This document shows, piece after piece, positions 1 to 7,114 of a DNA stretch of 9,371 bases. Source of the stretch: Casp-actino8 sp037147055 (lineage in GTDB: Bacteria; Actinomycetota; Acidimicrobiia; Acidimicrobiales; Ilumatobacteraceae); assembly GCA_037147055.1 (NCBI GenBank), contig JBAWVW010000073.1, positions 1-9,371 on the forward strand. Direction: 5' to 3'. Within the stretch, counting starts at the first letter, position 1. Each line of letters starts with the position of its first letter. Below the pieces are notes generated by a model, which worked only from the letters and a program-made list of their open reading frames with translations, was not told where the DNA came from and made no database searches. The position numbers and the translations under genes were made by a program.

Positions 1-1008
1 ACCCATGGTTGCACGACAGATCGCTTGTATGTGAAGGTTTGAGGGATCGCAAGGATGTTCAACTGGGAGAGTCCAGCGTTCGAGACCGACAGCCAATTCG
101 CCTTTCCAATGTCCGTGCCCCCAATCTTTGTTCCCGTAACCAATACCTGTCATGTGAAATTCGAAAAGAGGTGTCAATTCAACGGTGCTGACAGCGTCAT
201 CGTGATCAATCAAATCAATAGAAAATGACTCGGCCCATCGCGTACCAGCGCGTAGTTTGCTGCGATAGAGAACCTTTTTCATTTCTTTCGGAGAGCCATC
301 ACCATCGGGGATAATAAAACCGGTTTCATGCCAGCGTTCGCCGGAGGAATGCTCGTTGACATCGAAATGAGTAGCAAAGGACGCAAAATTTACTGGTGCC
401 CATAACCAATAAAATTGGCGCTCACCCACTGGAGCACCAGGATCAGCAGGTGGCCCAATCGGACGCACGCCCCAGGAACGGTCTCGTGATCCAGAAGTCG
501 TAGCGGGATCAATATTGTGAATGATCCCATCAACCTCAATCCAGCCAGACCAGTGACCGAATTGCGTGAGACGGGTGTAATCAAAAACAGTGCGCTGACC
601 CGCCTTCACCAAGAAGTGTGGCTCTTGCACCGGCCCACTGCGGGCAGTGAATGTGAGATCGCAGCGGATTGAGTGCTCGGGACTGTCGACAAGAATCTGA
701 TGCCTTTTCATAGGTTCAAGAACTTTGACTTCAATGGGTCCGACCTTGTTGGCCTGTGCTCGATCTTGTGGGGCACGAGCAGAGGAATGAAGGGAGATCT
801 GTTCTTTGCCATCGATGATGACGGAGAAAGAGGCGTCGGTGATATGCCGATTCGGATACAGACCTAGGGCCACGGCAAAAAAGACCGAAGCATCTGCACG
901 GTAACCATTAAAGAAATAACGGTCATAGTGGTTTGAGTCGCTTGATGCAGTCTCATTGACGGGAGAACTACTGGAATGAATGGGATAGTCGTCGAACGAG
1001 GAAAGCAC
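1..1008 (-). CDS. Uncharacterised protein with RSWGVRP motif, N-terminal part (cut by the left window edge)
   Basis: The complementary strand is open from an in-frame stop near 1081 to the window edge, so 336 codons are visible and the C-terminus is missing. There is no in-frame ATG near the beginning. I chose GTG at 1008 because translation from there gives an N-terminus (VLSSFDDYPIH, then HYDRYFFNGY at about residues 30-39) that I associate with a family of uncharacterised actinobacterial and proteobacterial proteins. Other landmarks are ALGLYPNRHITDASFSV, then GSRDRSWGVRP at about residues 175-190, then FYWLWAPVNF and THFDVNEHSSGERWHETG. There is no signal peptide or membrane segment. The many aromatic and polar beta-strand-like stretches fit a two-part beta-rich fold. 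From memory, relatives carry DUF7064/DUF7065-type names or resemble AttH/CrtC-like proteins; I could not check this. Function is unknown. It is divergent from ctaA, with about 31 bp between the preferred starts. Confidence 0.75.
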   Translation of the reverse strand, partial: MLSSFDDYPIHSSSSPVNETASSDSNHYDRYFFNGYRADASVFFAVALGLYPNRHITDASFSVIIDGKEQISLHSSARAPQDRAQANKVGPIEVKVLEPMKRHQILVDSPEHSIRCDLTFTARSGPVQEPHFLVKAGQRTVFDYTRLTQFGHWSGWIEVDGIIHNIDPATTSGSRDRSWGVRPIGPPADPGAPVGERQFYWLWAPVNFASFATHFDVNEHSSGERWHETGFIIPDGDGSPKEMKKVLYRSKLRAGTRWAESFSIDLIDHDDAVSTVELTPLFEFHMTGIGYGNKDWGHGHWKGELAVGLERWTLPVEHPCDPSNLHIQAICRATMG

Positions 1009-1027
1009 AATGTGACCGTAGTCCCAA

Positions 1028-1034
1028 AAGGTGG
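1028..1034 (+). promoter_or_regulatory. Ribosome binding site favouring the ATG start of ctaA
   Basis: AAGGTGG lies 5 bases before ATG 1040 and differs by one base from the consensus AAGGAGG. It therefore favours ATG 1040 over GTG 1031, which it overlaps. A second option is GAAGG at 1069-1073 placed 8 bases before GTG 1082, which would shorten the protein by 14 residues and leave more room for a divergent promoter. Confidence 0.45.
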
Positions 1035-1039
1035 CACAT

Positions 1040-2005
1040 ATGAACCCCTCCGCATACTGTGGGAGCGTGAAGGTATTTCAAGTGTTTCGAAAGCGTCCTG
1101 AGATTAGCCCGGAAGGCTATGTTCGGATCACGAGAACGGCTCTGTGGCTGCTGTGCATCATCGTTGTTAGTGGAGCCGCCGTGCGCCTCAGTGGCTCGGG
1201 TCTGGGTTGTTCAGACTGGCCGCGCTGCAACGCCGAAAAATTTGTCGATGTTTCTACGGCACACGGAGCGATTGAGCAAATAAACAGGTTCTTCACTGGC
1301 CTAGTAGCTGCTGTTGTGATCCTTTCCGTTTTGGCAGCCCGTTACCGAACTCCAGTACGCCGCGATCTTGTCTGGCTTTCGTGGGGTCTCGTACTGGGAG
1401 TCGCAGGACAGGTCATTCTCGGTGGCATCGTTGTTCTCACCGGTCTCAACCCCATTGCCAACCAAGGTCATTTTGGGCTGTCGATGTTTTTAGTAGCCAA
1501 CTCGTTCGTGTTGTTACAACGTTCAAAAGTCGAACATAAAATGATTAAGCGCCAGATCTCAACTATTGGTGTTTGGACCGTACGTTCAATCTGTCTTTTT
1601 GGAGTTCTCGCAATTTTCACAGGAACGATTGTGACGGGTTCGGGTCCCCATGCCGGCGATGAAAAAGCTCGTCGACTAGGTTTCGCAATTGGTGTGGTTG
1701 CAAAAGTACATGGCACAACTGTCCTCATGACGATCGGTTTGATGTTGATCTTGGCTTTCTTCATTCGGCAAACAGTTGCTTCGGCGCCCATACGTCACGC
1801 TCTTGAGACCTTATTAGTCATTGCAATCCTGCAGGCGACGGTCGGCTATGTCCAATACTTTAATGATATTCCAGCGTTGCTAGTAGGAATTCACGTCTTC
1901 GGCGCAACCCTGTTTTTTATTTCAGTCGTAAATCTTTGGTTGGTCGGACATCAAACATTTGAAGCTAAGCGAGTAATAGTAGAGCGGAAATCAATCATCG
2001 TCTGA
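1040..2005 (+). CDS. ctaA: Heme A synthase (COX15/CtaA family)
   Basis: CtaA oxidises the C8 methyl group of heme O to the formyl group of heme A, the cofactor of aa3-type cytochrome c oxidase, in the cytoplasmic membrane. The 321-residue protein has about eight hydrophobic segments. Characteristic features are SGAAVRLSGSGLGC at residues 44-57 running into CSDWPRC, whose Cys57/Cys63 pair matches the conserved cysteine pair of many CtaA proteins. Four histidines, one per heme-ligand position expected in the two four-helix halves, are all present: H75 (in HGAIEQINR), H144 (NQGHFG), H224 (KVHGTT) and H285 (GIHVFG). Length is normal for the family. The last 17 codons and stop lie inside the convergent flavoprotein gene. 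No other oxidase gene is in the window, so heme A use is inferred from the family. Confidence 0.9.
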   Translation: MNPSAYCGSVKVFQVFRKRPEISPEGYVRITRTALWLLCIIVVSGAAVRLSGSGLGCSDWPRCNAEKFVDVSTAHGAIEQINRFFTGLVAAVVILSVLAARYRTPVRRDLVWLSWGLVLGVAGQVILGGIVVLTGLNPIANQGHFGLSMFLVANSFVLLQRSKVEHKMIKRQISTIGVWTVRSICLFGVLAIFTGTIVTGSGPHAGDEKARRLGFAIGVVAKVHGTTVLMTIGLMLILAFFIRQTVASAPIRHALETLLVIAILQATVGYVQYFNDIPALLVGIHVFGATLFFISVVNLWLVGHQTFEAKRVIVERKSIIV

Positions 2006-2898
2006 TGGATAATTTCTCGCACCGGCATGATGGCGTCAATACGCCCCATGACTTGGCCGGTCAAGGCAATTGCTGCCTCCATGTCACCGCCAAAATACAG
2101 TTCGAGGGCTCGACTCATCTCCGTTAAGGGAACGTGTTCTTGCTTTTCTAAAGCACTTGTGCGCTCCGTTCGTATCGCTCGCAAACCAGGCTTTGAATGA
2201 CGGTTGAGAAAAACCGTGTCTGTCTCAGCACCGTTGAGAATCGCCTGTTTCCAATTTTCGTGCACAGGTGATTCAGCTGCAGAGACCATTCGTGTTCCCA
2301 TTTGCACACCCTGCGCACCTAGCGCAAATGCCGCAGCCATAGAAACTCCGTCACTGATTCCACCCGCTGCGATAATCGGCACGTCGACACGCGAAGCCAC
2401 AAGTGGCAGCAGAACCATCGTTGAAACATCGCGAGGGTTTTTGAAACCACCACCTTCTCCGCCTTCAACAACGAGACCATCGACCCCCGCGGCGACCGCT
2501 TTGAGCGCTGCTGAAAGTGTTGGGACAACATGAAAGACCGTCAACCCTGCATCCTTCAACTGCGCCGTATATTGCTTCGGGTCGCCAGCTGAGGTGGTCA
2601 CAAATTTGACGCCTTGTGCGACAACGAAATCCACGATTGTCGGATCCCGAACAAAAAGTTGAGCGATGTTCACTCCGAACGGCTTCTGTGTGAGGTCGGC
2701 CATCTTTTCGATTTCTTGACGAATATTGTCAAGTTCGCCAGATGAGGTTTCAATGATCCCCAAACCTCCTGCATTGCTCACGGCGCTCGCTAAGGGACTT
2801 CGCGCTATCCATCCCATCGGAGCTTGGAGGATCGGATAATCGATACCTAAGAGTTCAGTTATCCGATTCTTGATGGGGGCAGGGGCGAAATCATTCAC
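1951..2898 (-). CDS. Nitronate monooxygenase / 2-nitropropane dioxygenase-like FMN protein
   Basis: A cytosolic TIM-barrel flavoprotein of the NMO/FabK superfamily, 315 residues from the chosen start. It opens with NRITELLGIDYPILQAPMG (residues 11-29), the typical first strand of the family. AAGGISDG (177-184) and GAQGVQMGTR (194-203) form the FMN phosphate-binding part. The central motif is EGGEGGGFKN (145-154), where most NMO and FabK proteins have EGxEAGGHxG. The histidine position is phenylalanine (F152), so the oxidase chemistry on alkyl nitronates is uncertain. GTG 2898 was chosen over GTG 2976 because it aligns with the family N-terminus and overlaps the stop of the upstream transporter gene by 4 bp (GTGA), indicating translational coupling. 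The upstream candidate would run 78 bp into that gene. Its 3' end overlaps ctaA by 55 bp. Family is clear; substrate is not. Confidence 0.85.
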   Translation of the reverse strand: MNDFAPAPIKNRITELLGIDYPILQAPMGWIARSPLASAVSNAGGLGIIETSSGELDNIRQEIEKMADLTQKPFGVNIAQLFVRDPTIVDFVVAQGVKFVTTSAGDPKQYTAQLKDAGLTVFHVVPTLSAALKAVAAGVDGLVVEGGEGGGFKNPRDVSTMVLLPLVASRVDVPIIAAGGISDGVSMAAAFALGAQGVQMGTRMVSAAESPVHENWKQAILNGAETDTVFLNRHSKPGLRAIRTERTSALEKQEHVPLTEMSRALELYFGGDMEAAIALTGQVMGRIDAIMPVREIIHQTMIDFRSTITRLASNV

Positions 2899-3785
2899 GG
2901 TCTCACCGTAGTTTGCCGAGGTGTTGACATCCCAACCATGAGCAGGCCGATGAGCACTAGGGCGGCACCAACCCACGAAGCGATGGGAAAATCTTCATTC
3001 AATATGAGCACAGCAAGAACTGAGGCGACTATTGGTTCAAGCGTGGTCAACATCACGACCGTCATCGGGTTTAAGGACACCAATGCTTTTCCGAAAGCGA
3101 TATAAGCACATGTCAAAGTGATGAGAGATAAGTAAAGAATCACGAGGATCCCCCGAGATGTATTAATCCAAGCAAGTCGGTGGAAGAACAAAAATGGAGC
3201 CGTGGCCAATCCGGCAATGAAGAACATGGCACCAAGACTTGCTGTTGGATGTGCTTTGCGTTTAATAAGAACGGAAGCGCTCTCTGTGTACATGGCATAA
3301 GCGCAACCAGCAATGGCAGCGCACATGATCCCCACTAAGTCGTACGACACTGAATTCTCCGAACCAAATACCAAGACCACGAGACCTGAGAGCATGAAAG
3401 CAGCGGCCAGGTACCACATTGGAGATGGGACCGGCTGGCGCTTTATGTGTGAGATGAAACGAGAAAATAAAGGACTCACACCAATGGTGATCAGCGCTGC
3501 CAAAGCAACTCCCGTTCGGCTGATTGAATAAAAAAAGAGGAGTTGATAAGTAGCGATTGCAATGGCTCCGAGGAAAAGGTTGATGAACTTGTTTTTCAAA
3601 GTTGGGATATGTCCCCAAGAGATAAGGGTGAGCCCGCAACCTCCAATAATGAGTCTGAGGATTCCGGCAGAAATGGCGTCAATATCTGCTGGACCCTTGG
3701 CTAATGCGGTTCCGGTCGTACCAAAAAAGGCGCTTGCCAACAACACCAGTGCTACTGGGCGAGTCGGTTTCAATTTTTGAGTCAC
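2895..3785 (-). CDS. EamA-family (drug/metabolite transporter superfamily) membrane protein
   Basis: A 296-residue protein with ten hydrophobic segments arranged as two EamA repeats, each of about 130-140 residues. The first starts at VALVLLASAFFGTTGTALAKG (residues 11-31) and contains SAGILRLIIGG and YQLLFFYSIS. The second starts around residue 150 (VGIMCAAIAGCAYAMYTESA) and ends with the typical NPMTVVMLTTLEPIVASVLA followed by a last helix pair. Members export or import small metabolites or amino acids; the substrate cannot be read from sequence. The start is GTG 3785, with little Shine-Dalgarno complementarity upstream, so a leaderless or weakly initiated mRNA is possible. It is the first gene of a two-gene unit with the coupled flavoprotein and is divergent from livH. 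Confidence 0.85.
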   Translation of the reverse strand: MTQKLKPTRPVALVLLASAFFGTTGTALAKGPADIDAISAGILRLIIGGCGLTLISWGHIPTLKNKFINLFLGAIAIATYQLLFFYSISRTGVALAALITIGVSPLFSRFISHIKRQPVPSPMWYLAAAFMLSGLVVLVFGSENSVSYDLVGIMCAAIAGCAYAMYTESASVLIKRKAHPTASLGAMFFIAGLATAPFLFFHRLAWINTSRGILVILYLSLITLTCAYIAFGKALVSLNPMTVVMLTTLEPIVASVLAVLILNEDFPIASWVGAALVLIGLLMVGMSTPRQTTVRP

Positions 3786-3868
3786 TTGGTTTACTTTAGG
3801 TCGTTCTAGAGAACTAGTCTGAGTATCTGGCGGCGGGGTCGTGTGTGTCTCCAGAGACAGAGGTTGCA
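3786..3868. promoter_or_regulatory. Divergent intergenic region between the EamA gene and livH, with a small inverted repeat
   Basis: This 83-bp gap must hold promoters for both divergent units. I see no convincing -35/-10 pair on either strand. GTTCT at 3803-3807 and AGAAC at 3810-3814 form an inverted repeat separated by AG, a size compatible with a regulator half-site pair, though it could be chance. AGAGG at 3859-3863 lies 5 bases before GTG 3869 and is the best ribosome binding site for livH. Confidence 0.4.
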
Positions 3869-5239
3869 GTGAAAGTATCGATAGGCAAAGCGATGTGGAG
3901 ACGTTGCCTTGTGCTTTTCCTCGCCATCGGTGCAGTTCTCAGTTTTTCGTTAGGTTCCGCTCATGCCAGCGATGATGGTTACAGCATTCGCGTCCAAGTG
4001 AGGCAGCAACAGCGAGACGAAGCCGGAAAGACCGACAACCAGCCAATCCCAAGTGTCACTGTGTTTGTAACTGGAACAGATGGCGTAGAAATCGGTCGTC
4101 TAGTCACTGACGCCGCAGGCATTGCCATTTTTGAACTTCCACACAAAGGCGATTACACAGTCACCATTGATGAATCAACCCTGCCTGATGGGCAGAAACT
4201 TGACGCTGGAACATCTTCAAGCCAAAATTTGTTGTCGGATTCGTTTGTGACGAAAACAAAAGTGGTGAACTTTTTCACCGGAGGTTCACAAAGTGTCTCC
4301 CAATCATTATTTGAGAGAGTAACCCAGCGGCTCGTTGACGGAGTCCGACTCGGGCTCATCCTGGCAATGTGTTCGGTCGGTCTGTCTTTGATTTTTGGCA
4401 CTACAGGATTAACGAACTTCGCCCATGGCGAGATGGTGACCTTTGGCGGGCTCGCCGCTTTTGTGCTCAATATCTCCGGATTAAGTTTCTTAGGTTTCCT
4501 TAGTTTTATTCCTGGTATCCGACCTGACGGAACTTTCCATATCTTGTGGGCTGCGCCAATCGGCATTGTGCTCGGCGGCGGTTTTGGTTGGGCGTTAAAC
4601 TACGCAATCTTTGGTCGCCTGCGAAAGCGCGGAGTAGGACTAGTCACTCAAATGGTCCTCACTGTCGGGTTATCGATTTTGTTGCGCAACTTCTTCTTGT
4701 CGCGTTTTGAAGGGCGAACCCGACCGTATGCGGAATTCACGCTCCAGCGCGCCATGGAGTTTGGGCCGATCAGTATCACTGCGCGTGACTTGATTGTTTC
4801 CATTCTGAGTTTGATTATTTTGGTGAGCGTTGCGCTCGCCCTACGTTTCACTCGTTTAGGCAAGGCGACTCGTGCTGTCTCGGACAACCCCGACTTGGCC
4901 TCGGCCACCGGAATTGACTCCGAAAAGGTCATTCGCCTGGTGTGGATTCTTGGCGGAGCCCTAGCGGCGGCTGGTGGAATCTTCAGAGGACTTGACGAAC
5001 AGGTAAGTTTCGACATGGGCGGACGGTTGTTGTTCTTGTTGTTCGCATCCATCACGCTTGGCGGTCTTGGTTCGGCCTTTGGCGCCTTAATGGGTGGTTT
5101 TGTTGTCGGCATCATGGTTGAAGTAGCCAGTTTGGTTGTTCCAACCGAGTTGAAGGCGACACCTGCGTTGCTTGTATTGATTCTGGTCCTTCTCTTGCGG
5201 CCGCAAGGGATCCTCGGACGAGCACAGAGAGTGGGTTAA
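3869..5239 (+). CDS. livH: Branched-chain amino acid ABC transporter permease LivH with N-terminal extracytoplasmic domain
   Basis: One of two membrane subunits of a Liv-type importer, 456 residues, against about 290-310 for a classical LivH. From the chosen GTG, residues 9-33 are a signal peptide (MWRRC, a hydrophobic core LVLFLAIGAVLSF, and a likely cleavage after SAHA). Residues about 38-137 form a soluble domain with the pattern PSVTVFVTGTDG, then LVTDAAGIAIFELPHKGDYTV. This resembles carboxypeptidase-regulatory-like or other Ig-like beta-sandwich domains. The permease core spans about 148-456 and includes FGTTGLTNFAHGEMVTFG, the LivH signature, and KATRAVSDNPDLASATGID, the ATPase coupling loop. 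GTG 3869 is preferred over GTG 3845 because AGAGG lies 5 bases upstream; ATG 3893 is also possible and would still keep the signal peptide. The stop is 2 bp before livM, so the genes are co-transcribed. Confidence 0.92.
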   Translation: MKVSIGKAMWRRCLVLFLAIGAVLSFSLGSAHASDDGYSIRVQVRQQQRDEAGKTDNQPIPSVTVFVTGTDGVEIGRLVTDAAGIAIFELPHKGDYTVTIDESTLPDGQKLDAGTSSSQNLLSDSFVTKTKVVNFFTGGSQSVSQSLFERVTQRLVDGVRLGLILAMCSVGLSLIFGTTGLTNFAHGEMVTFGGLAAFVLNISGLSFLGFLSFIPGIRPDGTFHILWAAPIGIVLGGGFGWALNYAIFGRLRKRGVGLVTQMVLTVGLSILLRNFFLSRFEGRTRPYAEFTLQRAMEFGPISITARDLIVSILSLIILVSVALALRFTRLGKATRAVSDNPDLASATGIDSEKVIRLVWILGGALAAAGGIFRGLDEQVSFDMGGRLLFLLFASITLGGLGSAFGALMGGFVVGIMVEVASLVVPTELKATPALLVLILVLLLRPQGILGRAQRVG

Positions 5240-5241
5240 CC

Positions 5242-6252
5242 GTGGACTGGTCTCTCATCATTGAAAACAGCATTAAAGGATTTATCGGCATTAACGCCGT
5301 GTATTTCGCGGTTGCCGCTATTGGTCTCAATGTTCAATTCGGATTTACCGGACTATTGAATTTCGGCCAGGCCGGATTTATGGCCTGTGGTGCATACGGT
5401 CTGGGCATGACTGCTCATTATTTCGGAATCTCTATGTGGTGGGGAATTCCAATAGGAATCGGTTTCTCGGTTCTGCTCGGATTTTTGATGGGTATCCCGA
5501 CATTGCGCCTCAGAGCTGATTATTTAGCGATCGTGACAATTGCGTCAGCCGAAATTATTCGACTCGTAGTGCGTTCGGTGAAATTCAAAACCTATTTTGG
5601 TGGAAGCGACGGCATTAACGGTTTCTCCGATCCATTCCGAAAAATTGGCGATGACATCGGGATCGTTCAAGCGAATCAATATGGATTCTGGCCGCTTCGA
5701 TTCACAGGGCGGGAACTATGGACCCTCGTCGTTGGCTGGGTCGTAGTAGCCATTGTGGCTTATTTTGTTTACTTGTTAATGAAAAGTCCATGGGGAAGAG
5801 TGTTAAAAGCCATTCGTGAAGACGAAGATGCCGTTCGCAGCCTTGGTAAGAGTGTTTTCTCATACAAGATGCAATCACTTATTTTGGGTGGAGCCATCGG
5901 CACGATGTCAGGGATGATTTTTGCGCTCGACCGGGGAAGCGTTCAACCAGATAACTACAGCCGCGACGTTACATTTTATATCTTGACTGCGCTCGTACTT
6001 GGTGGCGTCGCCAAAGTTTCAGGATCAATCGTTGGTCCGATGATCTTCTGGGGAATATTCACCTTTATGGATAACTTCCTGCGGCAAGTGGCGAAGGATC
6101 CTGTTCATCTAGGCAATTTTACGATTATGAAATCAACCCAGGTTGGTCAACTGAATTACATGTTGATCGGCTTGACGCTGATTCTGTTGATGGTTTATCG
6201 ACCGCAGGGTGTCTTTGGAAATCGCAAGGAGATGGCCTTCGATGGACATTAA
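5242..6252 (+). CDS. livM: Branched-chain amino acid ABC transporter permease LivM
   Basis: The second membrane subunit, 336 residues, near the usual family length. Motifs include QFGFTGLLNFGQAGFMACGAY (about residues 32-52, a conserved LivM stretch), PTLRLRADYLAIVTIASAEI (about 87-106) and the cytoplasmic coupling loop GRVLKAIREDEDAVRSLGK (about 182-200). The ending VYRPQGVFG is typical of the last helix border. It partners LivH to form the translocation pore and is energised by LivG and LivF. The GTG start lies 2 bp after the livH stop, with a purine-rich GAGAGTGGG stretch just upstream. The coding end overlaps livG by 11 bp. Confidence 0.94.
   Translation: MDWSLIIENSIKGFIGINAVYFAVAAIGLNVQFGFTGLLNFGQAGFMACGAYGLGMTAHYFGISMWWGIPIGIGFSVLLGFLMGIPTLRLRADYLAIVTIASAEIIRLVVRSVKFKTYFGGSDGINGFSDPFRKIGDDIGIVQANQYGFWPLRFTGRELWTLVVGWVVVAIVAYFVYLLMKSPWGRVLKAIREDEDAVRSLGKSVFSYKMQSLILGGAIGTMSGMIFALDRGSVQPDNYSRDVTFYILTALVLGGVAKVSGSIVGPMIFWGIFTFMDNFLRQVAKDPVHLGNFTIMKSTQVGQLNYMLIGLTLILLMVYRPQGVFGNRKEMAFDGH
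6226..6231 (+). promoter_or_regulatory. Ribosome binding site deciding the livG start
   Basis: AAGGAG inside the end of livM lies 10 bases before ATG 6242. It lies downstream of the in-frame GTG 6209, so it cannot serve that codon and supports the shorter LivG. Confidence 0.6.
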
Positions 6253-7114
6253 GGCATCTTTGTCGACGGCAACTTCAGCGGCGCGCTTGGCACTTGCGGG
6301 TGTGGAGCGAACACCTGGAGTGATTAAACAAGACGCAATTTTGACCGCCTCGGGCGTCCGTCGCGAATTCGGTGGAATCGTCGCTGTTGATGTTGAGCAT
6401 GTTGAGATTCAACGTGGAAGCATCACTGCTCTCATCGGACCCAACGGCGCTGGCAAGACAACGTTATTTAATTTACTCACTGGATTTGATACGCCGAATA
6501 CCGGTTCATGGTCATTTAACGGGCGATCAATGGAGAAAGTTGCGTCACATAAAACAGCGGCCCTTGGAATGGTTCGCACCTTCCAACTAACCAAAAGTTT
6601 GACCAAACTTTCAGTCATTGAGAATATGCGACTCGGCGCCACAGATCAAAAGGGTGAGAAGTGGTGGAATGGTTTGTTCGGTCGCGTTTGGAAAGCGCAA
6701 GAGGCTTCCATTACCGAGCGCGCCGAGGAACTGCTGAATCGTTTCACCCTTGGCCATATGCGCGACGAATATGCCGGAGCACTTTCTGGTGGCCAACGTA
6801 AGTTGCTTGAGATGGCACGCGCGCTGATGACGAACCCGACTTTGGTGATGCTCGATGAACCCATGGCTGGGGTGAATCCAGCTCTCAAGCAGAGCCTCAA
6901 TGAACACATTCGCGGCTTGCGCGATCAGGGAATGACAGTTCTTTTCGTTGAGCATGATATGGACATGGTTCACGATGTCTCGGACTGGGTCATCGTGATG
7001 GCGGAAGGTCGGATTATTGCTGAGGGAACACCCGAGGACATTTCAAAAAATCCTGCGGTGATAGATGCCTACCTTGGAACTCGTCAAGGTCAATCATTAT
7101 TGGAGGATGAGTAA
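6242..7114 (+). CDS. livG: Branched-chain amino acid ABC transporter ATP-binding protein LivG
   Basis: Cytosolic ATPase subunit, 290 residues. Visible motifs are Walker A GPNGAGKT (66-73), the Q-loop glutamine Q115 in RTFQ, signature LSGGQRK (181-187), Walker B LVMLDEP (201-207) followed by MAG in place of the more common TAG, and H-loop histidine H238 in VEHDMD. The C-terminal part (EGRIIAEGTPEDI, then VIDAYLG) is typical of LivG. About 30 residues precede the first ABC strand (LTASGVRREFGG); this Ala/Ser/Thr-rich extension is longer than in classical LivG. The start is ATG 6242 because of AAGGAG at 6226-6231. It overlaps livM by 11 bp, and its stop overlaps the livF ATG by one base (TAATG). 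Confidence 0.94.
   Translation: MDIKASLSTATSAARLALAGVERTPGVIKQDAILTASGVRREFGGIVAVDVEHVEIQRGSITALIGPNGAGKTTLFNLLTGFDTPNTGSWSFNGRSMEKVASHKTAALGMVRTFQLTKSLTKLSVIENMRLGATDQKGEKWWNGLFGRVWKAQEASITERAEELLNRFTLGHMRDEYAGALSGGQRKLLEMARALMTNPTLVMLDEPMAGVNPALKQSLNEHIRGLRDQGMTVLFVEHDMDMVHDVSDWVIVMAEGRIIAEGTPEDISKNPAVIDAYLGTRQGQSLLEDE

Noticed and set aside
864..1055. A 63-codon ATG frame on the complementary strand at the start of the uncharacterised gene
   Set aside because: It is an alternative frame of the long conserved-looking frame 1-1008 and has no recognisable protein character.
2899..2976. Longer flavoprotein beginning at GTG 2976
   Set aside because: The extra 26 residues lie wholly inside the transporter gene, are not NMO-like, and the GTGA overlap at 2898 gives a better start.
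4648..5115. 155-codon frame on the complementary strand inside livH
   Set aside because: Low-complexity shadow of the permease coding strand, rich in Pro, Lys and Arg, without domain character.
6209..6241. Longer LivG beginning at GTG 6209
   Set aside because: It overlaps livM by 44 bp, and the AAGGAG at 6226-6231 lies downstream of it and fits ATG 6242.
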